From: Enterospora canceri
Taxonomy: Eukaryota; Microsporidia; Enterocytozoonidae
Reading direction: 5' to 3'
NCBI GenBank assembly: GCA_002087915.1
Contig: LWDP01000030.1
Coordinates: 1 to 57,523 of the forward strand
Length of the DNA stretch: 57,523 nucleotides
The notes below the pieces were generated by a model. The model saw nothing but the letters and a program-made list of their open reading frames with translations. It was not told the DNA's origin and ran no database searches. How positions within the stretch are numbered: position 1 is the first letter of the stretch; each line of letters starts with the position of its first letter. The translations under genes were made by a program, and so were the position numbers. Shown piece after piece: positions 46,446 through 55,761 of the stretch.

Positions 46446-47903
46446 CTAATTCATGTCGGTGTCACCCAAGAACATCTCTGCCCCAGCAATGTTTCCAACG
46501 CCCTTCTTTCTGATATCGTCCTCGATCTTGAAAGCCAGCAGCTCGTTCCTCTCACGCGTGTAGCTGTTGCGGTTGAACAGGAATCCAAGGCCAATTCGTT
46601 TGAATCCGACAAAATGGAGCACCTTGGAGAAGACGTCGTTGTTTACGTCAACAATCGACTGAATCGCACCCTCGATCTCCTGATCTAATGCATCGTGGTG
46701 CTCCTTTGCCTTCTCAATTGCACCGTAGTACGCATCAGTGAAGTTAGAGAGCCTGCTGAAGACCCTCTCGTCATTCAGATCAATTTCACTGATATTCTCG
46801 TCCCTGATCAATTCATTCAGAATGTGGAGAACACAGACCATCTTGAAGTCGACAATGCGCATGTGGATCAGCTGAGTTGATTTTGATCGTGGCAATGCGT
46901 CTGTCTCCCTGATTCTGATCACCATGTGATCGTAGGTTGCTGAATACAGGAAGTTCTCCAATGAGAAATAGGTGAAATCAAACAGCCCCTGATATTTTGG
47001 TGGAAACACCCTGGTGATTTTGGATCGACTGAGAATGTGGGAGAGGACGAGGAGGCCGACTGAGACGACCAGTGCCATTTTGGCGGTGTATTCGTCAACA
47101 AAGCTGATTTGGATTCCTTTGGCCTCGTTGTAAATCACGTAGGTTGAAATTGCAATTAGGTTAGCAAGGGCAAATGCATTTGAGAAGTATTCAATACGGC
47201 CGCTGAGGATGACGTAGAAGACAGCAAGCAGCGTATAGGCGTAGAATGGAAGTCTGATGTGTTTCAGGTTGATGAATGCAGCCTGCTTGGTGATACGGAT
47301 ATTCATGAGCAGATCCACTGCGTAGAAGACGCCTACCAGAAATAGACGTGTTCTGGCTGCATCCTTGTCTGAAACAGCCTTATATTTCACAAAGACGAGT
47401 GATACCACAACCAGAAACAGAATCACAAACTGCTCGTAATTCAGGCTTAATGCAAATATTTGAAGCATAAACAGAAAGAGCATAACAAAGTTGAATCGTC
47501 TTCTACCCTTGAAGGCCTCTACCGTGACAAATGCGCCTCCAAGGGCACAGCCAAGGACGTAGAAGCGCATTTCTTCGTTGAGGCGGAATACTGTTTTCAG
47601 CAGAATGTAGTCACCGGTGGCTATGCCAAGCAAATCGGCTATCTTTGACCAGTCCACTTTGGTGGCACCGTAGAGGATGCTGATTCCAGCTGGAATGAAG
47701 TTCAGCCAGTAGAAATAGTTTCTGGTATCAGTGCAGCCATTTGACTGGTCTAGGAAGAAGAGGGAGCTGGAGAGCAGGCCAGCCAAACCTATTGAGAAGA
47801 TGAAGTTGATGCTGATGTCCATGCTCTCTAGGACGCCCTTGGTTTTCCAGTCGAATTTTGATGTGTTTTGGATTTCAATTTTGGTCTTCTCTTCCGTATC
47901 CAT
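46446..47903 (-). CDS. Multi-pass membrane protein, unknown
   Basis: 485 residues. The first 300 hold about nine or ten hydrophobic helices (for example FIFSIGLAGLLSSSLFFL, FVMLFLFMLQIFALSL, FVILFLVVVSLVFV). The last 170 are hydrophilic and helical (LIRDENISEIDLNDERVFSR; EKAKEHHDALDQEIEGAIQS), probably cytosolic. No transporter motif recognised. Start AGTGACCCTTTTTCAATG. It is convergent with the RPP1-like gene across 3 bases. Confidence 0.75.
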   Translation of the reverse strand: MDTEEKTKIEIQNTSKFDWKTKGVLESMDISINFIFSIGLAGLLSSSLFFLDQSNGCTDTRNYFYWLNFIPAGISILYGATKVDWSKIADLLGIATGDYILLKTVFRLNEEMRFYVLGCALGGAFVTVEAFKGRRRFNFVMLFLFMLQIFALSLNYEQFVILFLVVVSLVFVKYKAVSDKDAARTRLFLVGVFYAVDLLMNIRITKQAAFINLKHIRLPFYAYTLLAVFYVILSGRIEYFSNAFALANLIAISTYVIYNEAKGIQISFVDEYTAKMALVVSVGLLVLSHILSRSKITRVFPPKYQGLFDFTYFSLENFLYSATYDHMVIRIRETDALPRSKSTQLIHMRIVDFKMVCVLHILNELIRDENISEIDLNDERVFSRLSNFTDAYYGAIEKAKEHHDALDQEIEGAIQSIVDVNNDVFSKVLHFVGFKRIGLGFLFNRNSYTRERNELLAFKIEDDIRKKGVGNIAGAEMFLGDTDMN

Positions 47904-48027
47904 TGAAAAAGGGTCACTTGAAAATATTTAGAAGGTGATAAATTGAAAGAAATGGATAGGTGAATGAGATGGGAACAGCCAACTGGATTAATACGGTTGG
48001 TTAAGCTTAATTTGATTTATGCATTTG

Positions 48028-48498
48028 TTACAGGTAATCTCTCCAGGAATCATCATTGGATTTGTCTCTATAGAACTCATCTTTCAGGATTCTATTCAAA
48101 TTGACGTAATAGGCACGTTCATACAGCAGCTCCTCTGTCTTCTCAAGCATTTCATCTCGCATTTCGCTCAAATGGAACAGCTTGTCTGCTTCCTTCAGAA
48201 TTCGAGTATTTTCTGCTTCGTGCTTCTCCTCGTGCTTCTTCAACGCATCTTCCTTGCTAAACAGGTTGTGACACGTCTTACATTCCCACGGTTTATTGGC
48301 AAAGTGGTTTCTGAAATGAGTATTCAGGTTGTTTTGAGTCGTAAACTTCTTGGTATACTTGCAACCAGTCCATTTACACACCAAACCACCATTGGACAGG
48401 TTATCTGATGACAGGTGGTTGTTGAAGTGCTCCGTAATCCTTTTTACATCCACATCCTTGTTACATCCATTCCACTGACACTTTTTAGTATCAACCAT
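48028..48498 (-). CDS. C2H2 zinc-finger protein
   Basis: 156 residues. Three fingers: CQWNGCNKDV...H...H (C7, C12), CKWTGCKYTKKFTTQNNLNTH, and CKTCHNLFSKEDALKKH. The first two have the Cys-x4-Cys spacing common in GLI/ZIC and in RSC-associated fungal proteins; the third is classical. A charged helical C-terminus follows. Start at ATG 48498 (MVDTKK), preceded by ACACCCCAA; the longer ORF has no signal. Probably nuclear, DNA binding. Confidence 0.85.
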   Translation of the reverse strand: MVDTKKCQWNGCNKDVDVKRITEHFNNHLSSDNLSNGGLVCKWTGCKYTKKFTTQNNLNTHFRNHFANKPWECKTCHNLFSKEDALKKHEEKHEAENTRILKEADKLFHLSEMRDEMLEKTEELLYERAYYVNLNRILKDEFYRDKSNDDSWRDYL

Positions 48499-48569
48499 TT
48501 GGGGTGTATCCACTTTTATGCAAAAACCAAACAAATTTAGAGACTAGGCAGAATAATCAAGGACTAAAT

Positions 48570-48848
48570 TTATTTGACCAGTTTCATGAGCTGTTCGAAC
48601 TTCTTTTCTGCCCTTGTGAGGGATCCAAGACGAATCTTCAGGAACTTCCTTGCCTTCTTGGTGTTATCGCTCTTTATGTATTCAATGGCCTTCTTTTCGT
48701 ATGGCTGCAGCCCACAGACTTCTGCTGCAATCATCTTAGCAATCTTCTGTGACTCACTCAGTTCATACGTCTTCTTCTTGATGATTCGATCCACTTTGAT
48801 TGGTTTCACTTCGTGCTTAACACGCTTATTTCTCAGGAATTTCTTCAT
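48570..48848 (-). CDS. RPL36: 60S ribosomal protein eL36
   Basis: 92 residues. Matches the eL36 core: AAEVCGLQPYEKKAIEYIKS and KKARKFLKIRLGSLTRAEKK, both in the expected order, and a basic start. Start AATTTTTTACCCAATG with the ribosomal AATTT-type element. Confidence 0.92.
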   Translation of the reverse strand: MKKFLRNKRVKHEVKPIKVDRIIKKKTYELSESQKIAKMIAAEVCGLQPYEKKAIEYIKSDNTKKARKFLKIRLGSLTRAEKKFEQLMKLVK

Positions 48849-49021
48849 TGGGTAAAAAATTGCAAAAATATTTTAGAAAAAGAGTATGCTGGAAAATGGT
48901 AGAAAGAGTATCAGGAATTAGTTTTTAGTTATTAGCCTGGCTACTTATAGCATCATTTCATCTCATACGTGACTAGGAGATCACGTGAATTTCACTAAAA
49001 TATTTTTACAAATTTTATCCC

Positions 49022-49504
49022 ATGGCAAGACCAATACAGGACACAAACATCAAAAGATTCGATGCAGAGACGATGCAGCACATTATTCGACTCTACAACA
49101 CGAACATCGATGGAACTAAGAAGGTGATCTTCTCAATGAGTCGAATCAGAGGACTGGGAATGAGATTTGCAAGGGCTGTTGTGATTAAGGCTGGAATAAA
49201 TCCAGATAAATTTGCAGGAGAATTGACACTGGATGAGATTGATATCATTCAGAAGATCATTGCAGATCCATTGGCGTACGGAATACCTGAATACTTCCTG
49301 AACAAGCAGAAAGACGAGACAACTGGTGAGTCAAAGCAGCTGGTTGGAATCAAGCTCGATGGTGCACTACGAATGCTCATGGAGAAGGCAAAGAAGTTCA
49401 AGGAGATCAAGGGATGCCGACTCGCAATGGGACTGAGGTGCAATGGACAAAGAACCAGGGCAAATGGAAGGAAGTTGAAGGCATTTTCAGGCAAGAAGAA
49501 ATAA
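49022..49504 (+). CDS. RPS18: 40S ribosomal protein uS13 (S18)
   Basis: 160 residues. Landmarks: YNTNIDGTKKVIFSMSRIRG, GLGMRFARAVVIKAGI and the C-terminal GLRCNGQRTRANGRK. Full length. Start AAATTTTATCCCATG. Confidence 0.96.
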   Translation: MARPIQDTNIKRFDAETMQHIIRLYNTNIDGTKKVIFSMSRIRGLGMRFARAVVIKAGINPDKFAGELTLDEIDIIQKIIADPLAYGIPEYFLNKQKDETTGESKQLVGIKLDGALRMLMEKAKKFKEIKGCRLAMGLRCNGQRTRANGRKLKAFSGKKK

Positions 49505-49549
49505 GCAGTTTATTATGGGCTATTTTGTTTGTTTTAAGCTTATTTTCCT

Positions 49550-50482
49550 TTATGCTCTTGGTAGCATTTCAGCGGCTTCCTGGAACTCTTCTGGCACTAT
49601 CTCGTGCCTGTATAGCAGCAGATCCTTGTATGTGCTCTTTATTGTCACATCCGTCACGTTCGTGATGAACTGAATGTCCTTCTGGTTTGAAACTCGTTCT
49701 GGATACAAGTATAATGTGAAGTATATCACGGCAGATGCCACCGAATCGGGTGATCTGCCTGCCAGACACCCTATCTCCTGCACTGCTGCAGCAATGTGCC
49801 TTGCTGTCTTCTGTATCTTTATTCCCAAATTCATGTCAGAACAGAATCGCCCCACTATGTCTGCATTTGGTACCACGCCAGACGTGTCTATTTCCCTACT
49901 AATCAGCTTGTAGCACTTTCCAATCTCCTTTTTTGGTACTGTCGTTATCACTGCTATTTCTTTGAATGTCCGAGGACACCCCTGTGTTTTACAGGCAATG
50001 TAAATGCAGGCACCAATTGACCCCTCTAAGTTTTTACCCTTCAGAAGCTTCTTTGATTCAACTTCCTTAAAGACGGTCTGTGCACTGTCCATAACCTTGT
50101 TATTCAGTGATCCTCTCTCACAGAATCCCTGTATTGTGGCAAATCCATTCTTCAGAACTCGGTCTGGCCCACGCATGTAATTCTTCATCTGAATTTTATT
50201 CAAAGTGTACGAATTGGCACCAGATCCAGCTGTAATCACGGTATCGAGCTGCTCTGAATCGAGAAATGGATTCGTGGCACTTCCTACCCTACATGGATCT
50301 GGTTTGGCACTGTCACTGAAACTACGCCACTCACTGCCCTCGTCTATGACTCTGTCCTTGAAGACACACCCGCATCTTCCACAGACAAAGAAGCCATTCC
50401 TGTAGTCTTCAATTATCTTCCTTGTCTCCCCGCATTCCTGGCACTTATTCAAGGCGTTGTTGTATTTGATTGCGGGGTTCAT
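49550..50482 (-). CDS. SUA7: Transcription initiation factor TFIIB
   Basis: 310 residues. N-terminal zinc ribbon CQECG...CGRCG (C14, C17, C34, C37), B-reader segment around VIDEGSEWRSFSD, then two cyclin-like repeats (about 110-200 and 210-300) with GSIGACIYIACKTQGCPRTF and SPDSVASAVIYFTLYL. Bridges TBP-DNA and RNA polymerase II. Start CTACCCCAAACAAATG. Confidence 0.95.
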   Translation of the reverse strand: MNPAIKYNNALNKCQECGETRKIIEDYRNGFFVCGRCGCVFKDRVIDEGSEWRSFSDSAKPDPCRVGSATNPFLDSEQLDTVITAGSGANSYTLNKIQMKNYMRGPDRVLKNGFATIQGFCERGSLNNKVMDSAQTVFKEVESKKLLKGKNLEGSIGACIYIACKTQGCPRTFKEIAVITTVPKKEIGKCYKLISREIDTSGVVPNADIVGRFCSDMNLGIKIQKTARHIAAAVQEIGCLAGRSPDSVASAVIYFTLYLYPERVSNQKDIQFITNVTDVTIKSTYKDLLLYRHEIVPEEFQEAAEMLPRA

Positions 50483-50527
50483 TTGTTTGGGGTAGAAATC
50501 CCCCTTCTTCTTTTTAGTCCACGAATT

Positions 50528-50725
50528 CTACTTCTTTTTCCCACTCTTTTTCTTCTCATGATACTCCCTCTTATTTCTCTTCATTTCATCCAGAATCTCC
50601 CTATCTTCCTCAGCCTGTCTCTTTCTATCTGCTTTAATCGCCTTTCTTCTCTCGTAGCCAACCAGCCCCGATCCCCTCTTCACTTTGGTTCCCTTCCACT
50701 TTTTCTTTAGAATTTTCTCAGCCAT
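50528..50725 (-). CDS. Small basic protein, unknown
   Basis: 65 residues (MAEKILKKKWKGTKVKRG...), about half Lys/Arg/Glu, with a long charged helix in the C-terminal half. Could be a small ribosome-assembly or ribosomal protein, but no family is recognised. Start at ATG 50725 with TTTACCAAA upstream; the longer reading frame would overlap the eL19 start. It diverges from eL19 with 32 bases between start codons. Confidence 0.6.
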   Translation of the reverse strand: MAEKILKKKWKGTKVKRGSGLVGYERRKAIKADRKRQAEEDREILDEMKRNKREYHEKKKSGKKK

Positions 50726-50757
50726 TTTGGTAAAAATTTGACACAATTTCACCCTGA
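50726..50757. promoter_or_regulatory. 32-base bidirectional promoter
   Basis: The only space between divergent start codons of the small basic protein and eL19. It holds AAAAATTTGAC and AATTTCACCCTGA: an AAATTT element and CCC for eL19, and TTTTACC for the minus-strand gene. Confidence 0.6.
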
Positions 50758-51270
50758 ATGAGAAAGCTGGCATCAATCAAGAGAATGGCAATGAAGGTGC
50801 TGAACTGTGGAGAAGGAAAGCTGTGGATGGATCCAAATGAGCTGGAATCAATCATGGCCGCAGACTCGTACGACAGAGTGAGAGAGCTGATTGCTGACAA
50901 CGTGATCATAAAGAGAGACGACAAGGTGAACAGCAGGGCCAATGCTGAGAAGAGGGCAGAAGCCAGAAAGAAGGGAAGACACATGGGAAAGGGATCAAGA
51001 AAGGGAACAAAGAACGCCCGCTGTTCGAAGAAGACGATTTGGATCAAGACCATTCGATCAATCAGGGAAACACTGAAGGAAATGAAGGAGAATGGCGAAC
51101 TGAATTCGGATGAATATCATCGATATAGGCAGCATGCGAAGGGAAACATGTTCAAGCTGAACAAGAACACGATGATTGATCAGATCAACAGAAAGAAACA
51201 GGAGCAGCTGAGACTGGCTGAACTGGAGAAGCAGGCACAGGCCATCAGAATGGGAAACAAGCAGAATTAA
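50758..51270 (+). CDS. RPL19: 60S ribosomal protein eL19
   Basis: 170 residues. Family segments are KVLNCGEGKLWMDPNE, IADNVIIKRD, and GKGSRKGTKNAR, then a long basic C-terminal helix as usual. Start ACCCTGAATG. Confidence 0.95.
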   Translation: MRKLASIKRMAMKVLNCGEGKLWMDPNELESIMAADSYDRVRELIADNVIIKRDDKVNSRANAEKRAEARKKGRHMGKGSRKGTKNARCSKKTIWIKTIRSIRETLKEMKENGELNSDEYHRYRQHAKGNMFKLNKNTMIDQINRKKQEQLRLAELEKQAQAIRMGNKQN

Positions 51271-51275
51271 AGAAT

Positions 51276-51656
51276 TTATTGATCAAAGAATCCTACCAAT
51301 TTCTGATACGATTGCATCGTGGTTTCCTTGTTTTTGGTCTTCTTGGTTTGAATCGATATTTTGCCATCGAGGATTTTAGAGAAGTCGACTGCTTCCTCTG
51401 CCTTTGCTTTGATCTTTTTGATGTTGATTCGGTTTGTTTCAAGGTGTCTATTGGTTACTGCTGCTACCTCTTCCAGTACGCTGTATATTTCATCCATTGA
51501 TAATTCTGGTTCTGCTTTTTCTGGAACTGATCCTGTCTCCAGTGATTTCTGTACCTGTTCTATGGTTGATACGTAGTTTTTATCCAGTATTCTATTCAAT
51601 TCAGCTATTTGTTGATCATCAAAATCATTTTTAGTCTCTTCTGAATTCTCAGCCAT
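51276..51656 (-). CDS. Unknown small helical protein
   Basis: 126 residues from MAENSEE. Acidic, apparently helical (DDQQIAELNRILDKNYVSTI; LSMDEIYSVLEEVAAVTNRH), then a basic segment INIKKIKAKA. No family recognised; it has the look of a coiled-coil or kinetochore-type small subunit but nothing diagnostic. Start at 51656, preceded by TGGCCTACA. Convergent with eL19, 5 bases apart. Confidence 0.6.
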   Translation of the reverse strand: MAENSEETKNDFDDQQIAELNRILDKNYVSTIEQVQKSLETGSVPEKAEPELSMDEIYSVLEEVAAVTNRHLETNRINIKKIKAKAEEAVDFSKILDGKISIQTKKTKNKETTMQSYQKLVGFFDQ

Positions 51657-51792
51657 TGTAGGCCAAAAATATCTCACTATTTATTCACAGTCAATTTAAA
51701 TCAGTTTTAGAGAATAGTTAAGTTGTTCACGTGCTGTTTAATAAATTGATCAATATCAGACTAGTATGCATGGTATTTTACGTGATATTGGT

Positions 51793-52812
51793 TTATTGAT
51801 ATTTTCCAATGATACTGATAATTCTATATTCTCCACTCTTTTTGAGACCGTAATCAACACCAAACCACTCTTTGATCGCTTCTAGACACTTTTCATCTAT
51901 TTCCTTACATGCAAGTTGTCCTACTCCTGATCCATTTGCCATATAGAAGAATATTCTATTCAATAACTTCTTATCGTAGATCACTTCTTGATCAATTGCT
52001 TCAAATAACTCATCAATGACTTCATTGATCAATATCTCTGGTTTATCATTTGATTGTGCTGTTCTGCCTGAATAGAATATTCCAGAATCTGTTTCGGCTG
52101 TAATAAATGCTTCATATCCAGCTGATGGCCCTGAATCATTTTTATTGTTCAAAATGCTAAGCACTTTGGTGTTCTTCACTTGTTCCTGACACCGTTCTTT
52201 GATTATTTTGGTCATTCTGCTTACGAAATCACTTCCAATTCTGCTTGAAACCACCAATCCTCTTATTTTAGTCACTTCATCTGCTTTAATCTGCTTTATA
52301 TTCCTATAACTCACACCCAATCTACTCATAGTGTTTCTATGCTCTTTTTTGTTGTATTCATCTTTCTTCAAATATGGAATGATCTTCAGGTTGATCAATC
52401 CATCACCATCTGGTGCAAATCCACGCTTATGTATTATCAACTTGAATCCGTCGTATCTAATCTGTCTGAACACCTTCCAATGCGTTATTCTGAAACTATC
52501 GACCATATCAGTAATTCCAGTGATATTCACATCAATTAAATCATCAAAGAATAATCCTGATAGTAATAATATGTCAACTATGTGATAAAGGTGCGTATTA
52601 GTTTTGATTAGCTTGGTTTTCTGTTCCTTTTTCCCAGGTTTGAATAAAATTGTATTTTGCATTGTCTTTGTGTATGAAGATCCATTGAATGCTACAAAGA
52701 AGTCCATAATGGCTACTTTCATTTCACCATTTGCTTTTGTGGATATTTCACAACTGTTTTGGTTGATTATTGATTGAGCAATGCTCATAATGAAATATTC
52801 TAAATCATTCAT
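51793..52812 (-). CDS. RCL1: RNA 3'-phosphate cyclase-like protein RCL1
   Basis: 339 residues; an 18S rRNA processing factor of the small-subunit processome. Cyclase-fold landmarks: FRITHWKVFRQIRYDGFKLI, KRGFAPDGDG (for RGxxPxGGG), TKIRGLVVSSRIGSDFVSRM (KIRGiaystRVsp in Rcl1), SGPSAGYEAFITAETDSGIF (GkSpGYg), and the C-terminal NGSGVGQLA. The general Rcl1 pattern, without the cyclase active-site His motif being evident, argues for Rcl1 rather than RtcA. Start TATCCCATTTCCCATCAATG. Confidence 0.87.
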   Translation of the reverse strand: MNDLEYFIMSIAQSIINQNSCEISTKANGEMKVAIMDFFVAFNGSSYTKTMQNTILFKPGKKEQKTKLIKTNTHLYHIVDILLLSGLFFDDLIDVNITGITDMVDSFRITHWKVFRQIRYDGFKLIIHKRGFAPDGDGLINLKIIPYLKKDEYNKKEHRNTMSRLGVSYRNIKQIKADEVTKIRGLVVSSRIGSDFVSRMTKIIKERCQEQVKNTKVLSILNNKNDSGPSAGYEAFITAETDSGIFYSGRTAQSNDKPEILINEVIDELFEAIDQEVIYDKKLLNRIFFYMANGSGVGQLACKEIDEKCLEAIKEWFGVDYGLKKSGEYRIISIIGKYQ

Positions 52813-53295
52813 TGATGGGAAATGGGATAAAAATAAGTGAAATTCCTAAACCTTACTGATGATGATTTATAGGTGTCTTTTGGTATAATATCCACATACT
52901 GATCATATTCATTCTTTGTAAGGAGGAACAATTTCTATCAGTTACTCAAGATCTCTTAAGCTTTCCTGTTTTCTTTCATACCCCAGCATAGGAGAATAAA
53001 ATGTCAGTAGTAGCTCTACACCTGATCACATTCTCATTTACATCTTTTACTTTGTTTCATACCACACCTTGTCATTTATTTGTTACTTCATTTTACAGTT
53101 TTTCTTATTTTTCTGAGCATGTTTTTTGCAACATTATATTTATTAATTTAGTGAATCTGATCTATTCTAAAGTATACATAAATGTATCTTATCAACTATA
53201 ATACAGGAATGTCCATCTAAATCTACACTTTAACAACAATTACATCAACATCAGCAAATCACATTCTCAAAATTTATATTGTTTCAAAGTAACCC
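52813..53295. other. Intergenic region, no gene seen
   Basis: About 480 bases, A+T-rich, containing a hydrophobic 66-codon ORF (53001-53201) without a close CCC. It ends in the AACCC signal of the first MBOAT gene. Confidence 0.55.
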
Positions 53296-54477
53296 ATGTC
53301 AATGCAGCTAAACGTTGTAAATTATAGTATTTCCATGCTATTGATGCTATTAGGAAGTGCTATAACAGCAAGAATACAGAATAAAATGGCTCTGGCAGCA
53401 TTCAATTGCATATATGGTGCAATTGTGATCATTTTTGCACATGGGTTTGTACAATTGTATTTGATTTATATTATCTTCATAGTCAACTATATTTGCATAC
53501 TCACAAGAAGATTCAGACCGCACCTATACACAGCAATGAACATTCTGTTTCTATTCGCATACGAGAAACTCTACAAGGACGTCATTGGTCTCCCTAGCGA
53601 ATTCGATCTAACCGGCCCACTCTTTATGCTAGTGATAAAGAGCACATATGCATCAGCACAATACAATCAGAATCCAATTGATTTATTCAATTACATCTTC
53701 ATGGTACCAGGAATTCTAGCTGGACCAGCCATAGAATACGATGAATTCATCAGAATCCAAAACAGTCAACAACCAAAGGTAGAGGCAAATTTCCTACTTC
53801 TGATTGCAAAGAGCCTAGTTGGAATATTGATCTATTTTGTATTGGATGGACTCAATCTGACTAATAGAATTCTATCTAGCAACTCATTCATCATCAAAAC
53901 AGGCTACTTGTTTTTGATGAGTCTGCGGAAGAAGTCGTCACTCTATGCCGTCTGGACGTGGGCATCAGCATGTTTCTGTCTGATCAATATAGAAATCACA
54001 AACATAGACGTAACAAAGGTCGAATTCACGTCGGAGCCAATGAATCTGCCTCGTTATTGGAACAGTTGCACGAATAAGTTTCTTAGGGATTTCTACTTCA
54101 AGGATCTGCTAGAAAAGGGATACAGGAAGGAGTATGCAGCAATGATGTGCTTCATAATATCGTCCTGTATGCATAGCAGCAAGATGTACGACTTCATCTT
54201 CTTCATAACGGCTTCCTTGACTCTAACGGTACTAAACAGGATATTCAGCAGAATTGAATTCATAGGAAGATCCAGGATACTTAGAACAGCCATAATAACA
54301 TTCATATTCATGTATTTCATTGTAGCAAAGGCAACGAACAACACCAAGGAGTGCTTTGCCATTTGGAAGGAGATGAAATACGTAGGTCATGTGCTGCTGG
54401 TCTTCTTGTACCTGCTTTCACTCTTTTTTGAAAGGAAGACAGAATTGATGCATAGGAAAAAAGAAAAGACCAATTAA
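53296..54477 (+). CDS. MBOAT-family acyltransferase, tandem copy 1
   Basis: 393 residues, about ten membrane helices. Family marks: PIDLFNYIFMVPGILAGPAI (the early 'Y.f..pg...GP' motif), NLPRYWNSCTNKFLRDF (the 'WN..tn.WLr' motif with the asparagine), and SSCMHSSKMYDF with the probable catalytic His at 293. Most similar in pattern to lysophospholipid acyltransferases (ALE1/MBOAT1,2,5,7). ER membrane, remodelling of phospholipids. Start AACCCATG. Followed in the same direction by a paralogue. Confidence 0.88.
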   Translation: MSMQLNVVNYSISMLLMLLGSAITARIQNKMALAAFNCIYGAIVIIFAHGFVQLYLIYIIFIVNYICILTRRFRPHLYTAMNILFLFAYEKLYKDVIGLPSEFDLTGPLFMLVIKSTYASAQYNQNPIDLFNYIFMVPGILAGPAIEYDEFIRIQNSQQPKVEANFLLLIAKSLVGILIYFVLDGLNLTNRILSSNSFIIKTGYLFLMSLRKKSSLYAVWTWASACFCLINIEITNIDVTKVEFTSEPMNLPRYWNSCTNKFLRDFYFKDLLEKGYRKEYAAMMCFIISSCMHSSKMYDFIFFITASLTLTVLNRIFSRIEFIGRSRILRTAIITFIFMYFIVAKATNNTKECFAIWKEMKYVGHVLLVFLYLLSLFFERKTELMHRKKEKTN

Positions 54478-54569
54478 ACACGTAGCTCAGTCTATATACT
54501 GATCACATATTGATCACTTACACACTTCTACTCCTAGATCAAAACATTTATTCAAACAATTTGCCCCAA

Positions 54570-55754
54570 ATGCCTCTATTTCACGAAATAAGATACGCAA
54601 TGGCATTGTTTGCTTCCATGTTGGCCACATATCTGAGCAGACACGTAAAAGAGAGTCGAAGAGCAGCGTACAACATGGTTGTTACCACGTGCATCGTCAG
54701 CCTGGGCCATGGCTTCGCACACACCCTCTTCATCCATCTCATTTTTATGCTCATAATATGCTTAATTCACAGCAAGAAACTCAACCACAATCCACGGATA
54801 TTCGCAGTAATCACCGTCTTAATCTCATTCATTTATAGGGCCACCTACAAGAAGTGGTACAGTGTCCCTGAATCAACAGATATCACCGGAATTCTATTCA
54901 TGTTGGTGATAAAGGCAACTTATGCCAGTGACCAATACAACAACAATGTCTACGACTTGTTCAACTACATCTATTACACACCAGGACTACTTGTTGGGCC
55001 TGTGATCCCATACACTGATTTTCTGAAGCACAAGGAACGAAAGCAGCTGAACGAGTCTCCTGATTCCACCACAACCAACCTGTTTCCAAGGTACTTCCTT
55101 GCTACGCTTCTCTACCTGATGGCCACGCTTCTACTACGCCCAATCAATTTCAGAGAGCTCATTCTCAATGTCCCAAACTTCCTGATCCAATGCTGCTACG
55201 TCCAACTGATGATGATCTCGTACAGAATGTCTCTCTACTTCGTGTGGATGAGTGCCAGTGCGTCATACGCCCTCAACAACATCGATCTGGTCAATTTCTC
55301 ATTTCTTGAAATTGAACTGGCTCAAAGTGGCAGAGACCTCGCCAAAAGATGGAACATTTGCACCCATCAGTTCCTTAAGAAATACGTCTTCATCCATGCA
55401 ATAGCAGTGACAAGAAACAAGACACTCTCGTCCCTGATGGTATTCGTTGCATCATCCCTGATGCATTCGTACCACCTCAAGGACCTGATTACGTTCAGCC
55501 TGATGGCCGTCTTTGCTTCCTTCCTTGACGTGGCCATGTCTGATATCCCATTCATCAACCACTCTCGGATTCTACGCACATTCTGTACGACATTCTTCAT
55601 GTCATTCATTTCAATAGCCAAAATCACCACCACCTACGAAGAGTGCCTTCTCATTTGGAAATCAACCAAAATGTACGGATTCGTCTTTCTGGGGGTGATT
55701 CTGGCATTGCACATTTTGGCAAAACAGTTCAGGCCAAAAGTCAAGGCGGATTAG
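54570..55754 (+). CDS. MBOAT-family acyltransferase, tandem copy 2
   Basis: 394 residues from ATG 54570, preceded by GCCCCAA. The longer frame starts at a TTG and is not used. Same architecture and length as copy 1: LFNYIYYTPGLLVGPVIPY, LAKRWNICTHQFLKKYVF and SSLMHSYHLKDL with the His. Sequence identity to copy 1 is modest by eye, so the duplication is old. Copy 2 has higher G+C. The 3' end is 7 bases from the next gene. Confidence 0.88.
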   Translation: MPLFHEIRYAMALFASMLATYLSRHVKESRRAAYNMVVTTCIVSLGHGFAHTLFIHLIFMLIICLIHSKKLNHNPRIFAVITVLISFIYRATYKKWYSVPESTDITGILFMLVIKATYASDQYNNNVYDLFNYIYYTPGLLVGPVIPYTDFLKHKERKQLNESPDSTTTNLFPRYFLATLLYLMATLLLRPINFRELILNVPNFLIQCCYVQLMMISYRMSLYFVWMSASASYALNNIDLVNFSFLEIELAQSGRDLAKRWNICTHQFLKKYVFIHAIAVTRNKTLSSLMVFVASSLMHSYHLKDLITFSLMAVFASFLDVAMSDIPFINHSRILRTFCTTFFMSFISIAKITTTYEECLLIWKSTKMYGFVFLGVILALHILAKQFRPKVKAD

Positions 55755-55761
55755 CCCATCA

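Noticed and set aside
53001..53201. 66-codon hydrophobic ORF before the MBOAT genes
   Set aside because: CCCC is about 20 bases away and the composition (Phe/Ser/Ile) is that of T-rich spacer. A real small membrane protein cannot be fully excluded.
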